Assembly: GCF_039539605.1 (NCBI RefSeq) | Contig: NZ_BAABDL010000085.1 | Coordinates: 1 to 64,000 of the forward strand | Direction: 5' to 3' | DNA length: 64,000 nt | Source: Amphibacillus indicireducens | GTDB taxonomy: Bacteria > Bacillota > Bacilli > Bacillales > Amphibacillaceae | The notes under the pieces: generated by a model | The model's database searches: none | What the model was told of the DNA's origin: nothing | The model's input: only the letters and a program-made list of their open reading frames with translations | In this document: positions 61,885-64,000 of the stretch, piece after piece | How positions within the stretch are numbered: position 1 is the stretch's first letter | How the letters are laid out: every line of letters begins with the position of its first letter | Position numbers and translations under genes: made by a program

Positions 61885-62933
61885 TCAGCCCATCAGATCG
61901 CGCACTAGCAGTTGAACTCATCCAAGAAGCAAATCAAAATGGTGCGCGATTATCCCTAGCGTGCAAGGAATTAAATATTAGTGTGCGCACGTATGAACGT
62001 TGGGTTTCGGAGGGTGGAATTAAGGAAGACGGGCGTCCTATGGCATTGCGCCCAGAGCCGAAAAACAAATTAACGGTGGAGGAAAAACAAGAGATACTGA
62101 AGATCGTCAAAAAGGAAGAATTTATAGATTTGCCTCCCACCCAAATTGTGCCAAAGCTAGCTGATCAACGTATTTATATTGCCTCTGAATCTAGCTTTTA
62201 TAGGGTACTTCGTGAACATAAAATGCAGAATCATAGAGGGAGAAGTAAAAGACCTGAACGCAGACTACCAGAAAGCCATTTAGCAACAGCGCCAAACCAG
62301 GTATGGACTTGGGATATTACATGGTTAAAAGGGCCAGTGAAAGGCATGTTTTACCGTCTTTATTTAATTATCGATATTTTTAGTAGAAAAATAGTAGGTT
62401 GGGAGATTTGGGAAACAGAAGAAGCAAAACACGCTGAGGAGTTAATGAAAAAGACGATTATTAATGAGAAAATTCAGGGAGGACCACTCGTTTTACATTC
62501 CGACAATGGCAGTCCCATGAAGGCAGCAACATTTCAGGTATTACTTGAAAAACTAGGGATTCAAAGCTCTTATTCAAGACCTAGAGTTAGTAATGATAAT
62601 CCTTACTCTGAGGCCATGTTTCGGACTCTCAAATATAGGCCTGAATTCCCGTATAATGGATTTGAAACGCTTGAGGTTGCGCGAGAATGGGCATTAAAAT
62701 TTGTAGATTGGTATAACTGTATCCATTTACACAGTGGCATCAATTTTGTGACACCAGAACAATGCCACACAGGTGCCCATATTGAAATACTGGAAAAACG
62801 CAAAGAGGTTTATGAACTAGCAAAACAAAAGCATCCAGAACGTTGGACACGCTCAACTAGAGACTGGAGTGCACATGATTCAGTCGCTTTAAATCCAATG
62901 AAGGACGAGTTAGAAATGAATGGAATAAAATAA
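61881..62933 (+). CDS. IS3-family transposase OrfB
   Basis: 350 residues. DDE catalytic residues in TWDITW, LHSDNGS and YSEAMFR; the integrase core ends with WYNCIHLHSGINFVTP. The frame is intact. It starts in the orfA stop (ATGA). A-rich stretches in orfA could allow frameshifting, but the overlap suggests reinitiation. Confidence 0.92.
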   Translation: MISPSDRALAVELIQEANQNGARLSLACKELNISVRTYERWVSEGGIKEDGRPMALRPEPKNKLTVEEKQEILKIVKKEEFIDLPPTQIVPKLADQRIYIASESSFYRVLREHKMQNHRGRSKRPERRLPESHLATAPNQVWTWDITWLKGPVKGMFYRLYLIIDIFSRKIVGWEIWETEEAKHAEELMKKTIINEKIQGGPLVLHSDNGSPMKAATFQVLLEKLGIQSSYSRPRVSNDNPYSEAMFRTLKYRPEFPYNGFETLEVAREWALKFVDWYNCIHLHSGINFVTPEQCHTGAHIEILEKRKEVYELAKQKHPERWTRSTRDWSAHDSVALNPMKDELEMNGIK

Positions 62934-62965
62934 CCTCACTGCGACCAAGCTTGAACTCCCTTTAC

Positions 62966-63012
62966 CCTTCTCATCAAAGAACAGAATGAAATTCTGTTCT
63001 TTGATGAGAAGG
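62966..63012. repeat. Perfect 22-bp inverted repeat inside the IS3 element
   Basis: CCTTCTCATCAAAGAACAGA and its complement are separated by GAA after two further paired bases; 22 bp pair with no mismatch. There is no T run. It lies between orfB and the right end. Confidence 0.9.
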
Positions 63013-63088
63013 CCACCAAGCGAAGCGCGGTAGTAGCTCTAAAACTATTACACTAGTAAATAAAGAAAATGCGACAACTATCTTGACA

Positions 63089-63808
63089 AACACCGTTACT
63101 CACTCGTGGCCTTGAAAAGGAACTCTGAATGCCCAACTTTTCTAATAGTCCTAGAAATGTCGTTGCTTTCATTGGACTTCCATTATCGGAATGTAAAACC
63201 AACGGTGCACCTTGAATTTTTTCGCTTAAGACTGATTTTTTTACTAAAGTTTCTGCATATTTCGCTTCCTCAGTTTCCCAGACTTCCCACCCGACTACTT
63301 TTCTACTAAATAAATCAAGAATCAAATAAAGCCGATAATATAAGCCTTTTACTGGTCCTCCTAACCATGTAATATCCCATGTCCATACTTGATTAGGAGA
63401 CGTCGCTAGATGGCTTTCTGGAATTCTTCGTTCCGATCTTTGGCTACGCCCACGGTGATTCTGCATTTTTTCCTCACGTAATACACGATAAAATGTTGAT
63501 TCTGAGGCAATATACGTACCTTGATCTGCAAGTTTTGGAACGATTTGAGTTGGTGGTAAGTCGACATATTCTTCTTTTTTAACGATAGTAATAATTTCAT
63601 CTTTTTCCTTTTGCGACAACTTGTTTTTCGGTGTAGGACGTTGAGATAACGGGCGTTGATCCACTTTCACGCCACCATCGGCCACCCACCTTTCATATGT
63701 TCGAACACTAATACTTAACTCCTGACAAGCTTTCGCCAATCGTGCACCATTTTTGTTTGCCTCTTGAATTAATTCCACAGCTAGTACGCGATTTGACGGG
63801 TCAATCAT
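63089..63808 (-). pseudogene. Truncated OrfB of a second IS3-family element
   Basis: The frame begins at ATG 63808 (MIDPSNRVLAVELIQEAN) and is similar throughout to the intact OrfB. It keeps the first two catalytic Asp (TWDITW, HSDNGS) but ends at RPRVSN where the first element's right end begins (63088). The third catalytic residue is lost. Confidence 0.9.
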
Positions 63809-64000
63809 ACGTCCTCGTCTTCCCCCCAAATCGCTTGGGCCTTTTTTCGCAAAAGAAGTAATGCTGCTGCTTCAGCGAGTGCCTTTTCTTTCTTTTGGAG
63901 ATCCCTTTCTAATTCTTTTGCACGATTTCTCTCATTCTTCAACTCTGAATTTAGTTGTTTTGTTTGATTAAAAGATTGACCGTTTGCCTGTAGGCAAACT
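63805..64000 (-). CDS. OrfA of the second IS3-family element (partial)
   Basis: The minus-strand frame enters at the window end and reads CLQANGQSFNQTKQLNSE to IWGEDEDV with a stop at 63805-63807, overlapping the orfB ATG. It matches the C-terminal half of the other OrfA. The start lies outside the window. Confidence 0.85.
   Translation of the reverse strand, partial: VCLQANGQSFNQTKQLNSELKNERNRAKELERDLQKKEKALAEAAALLLLRKKAQAIWGEDEDV

Larger units (their letters stand above)
61307..63088 (+). mobile_element. IS3-family insertion sequence
   Basis: 1,782 bp. Ends are TGTTAGGATAGATGTCG (61307-61323) and the complement of TGTCAAGATAGTTGTCG (63072-63088), 14 of 17 matched, with the TG...CA ends usual for IS3. 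It carries orfA and orfB. The left flank is an istB remnant and the right flank a second IS3-type element, so no target duplication can be read. Confidence 0.85.

Overview
The window looks like the chromosome of a low-GC, endospore-forming member of the Bacillaceae. Sporulation genes are present (a spoVAC-spoVAD-spoVAE trio, a YhcN/YlaJ-type lipoprotein, a Spo0E-like protein and a 46-residue Sda-like checkpoint protein), and so are typical Bacillus-group families (YkyB, DarB/CbpB, KtrC, YvrJ, DUF2922, DUF1659). The c subunit of the ATP synthase carries the residues of a sodium-binding site and an alanine-rich first helix. This suggests a halophilic or alkaliphilic, possibly fermentative organism such as an Amphibacillus relative. 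That placement is an inference, not a match. No rRNA, tRNA or CRISPR array was found.

Layout. 1-6.4 kb: a Ser/Gly repeat surface protein, a gene-poor stretch with a dispersed hairpin repeat, a small tyrosine recombinase, an esterase, and a two-component system followed by a triple-PepSY protein. 6.4-14.5 kb: a cold-shock gene and the complete F1Fo ATP synthase operon (atpZ-I-B-E-F-H-A-G-D-C). 14.5-16.3 kb: metA and three small conserved genes on the minus strand. 16.4-26.7 kb: a HAD phosphatase, an amino acid ABC transporter behind ARG-box-like sites (probably for arginine), proC, a DsbA-like protein, a MoxR/DUF58/DUF4129 operon and an MhqD-like hydrolase. 26.8-31.5 kb: a 52-bp tandem repeat and a GntR-ABC-permease-ECF sigma operon. 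31.6-41.2 kb: a lactonase, then the seven-gene ilvBNC-leuACBD operon on the minus strand behind a T-box leader. 41.4-50.4 kb: a pepF-type peptidase, the spoVA genes, two copies of a MITE-like element with perfect 15-bp inverted ends, and a minus-strand operon coding for signal peptidase, a zinc-ribbon/FxLYD membrane protein, a trypsin-like protease with an NTF2-like tail, and a lipoprotein. 50.7-58.1 kb: small sporulation and c-di-AMP/potassium genes and a heterodimeric ABC exporter. 58.2-64 kb: an insertion-sequence zone with an IS91-type element, azoR, an IS21 istB remnant, one nearly complete IS3-type element and a second IS3-type element truncated by it.

How the genes work together. Much of the window is core metabolism: ATP synthase, branched-chain amino acid synthesis, proline and methionine first steps, and amino acid uptake. 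Its control signals can be read directly (T-box, ARG-like boxes, OmpR-type direct repeats, palindromes). DarB, an MscS channel and KtrC lie within 6 kb and suit potassium and osmotic control. The least explained parts are the signal peptidase/zinc-ribbon/protease operon and the nested non-autonomous repeats beside it.
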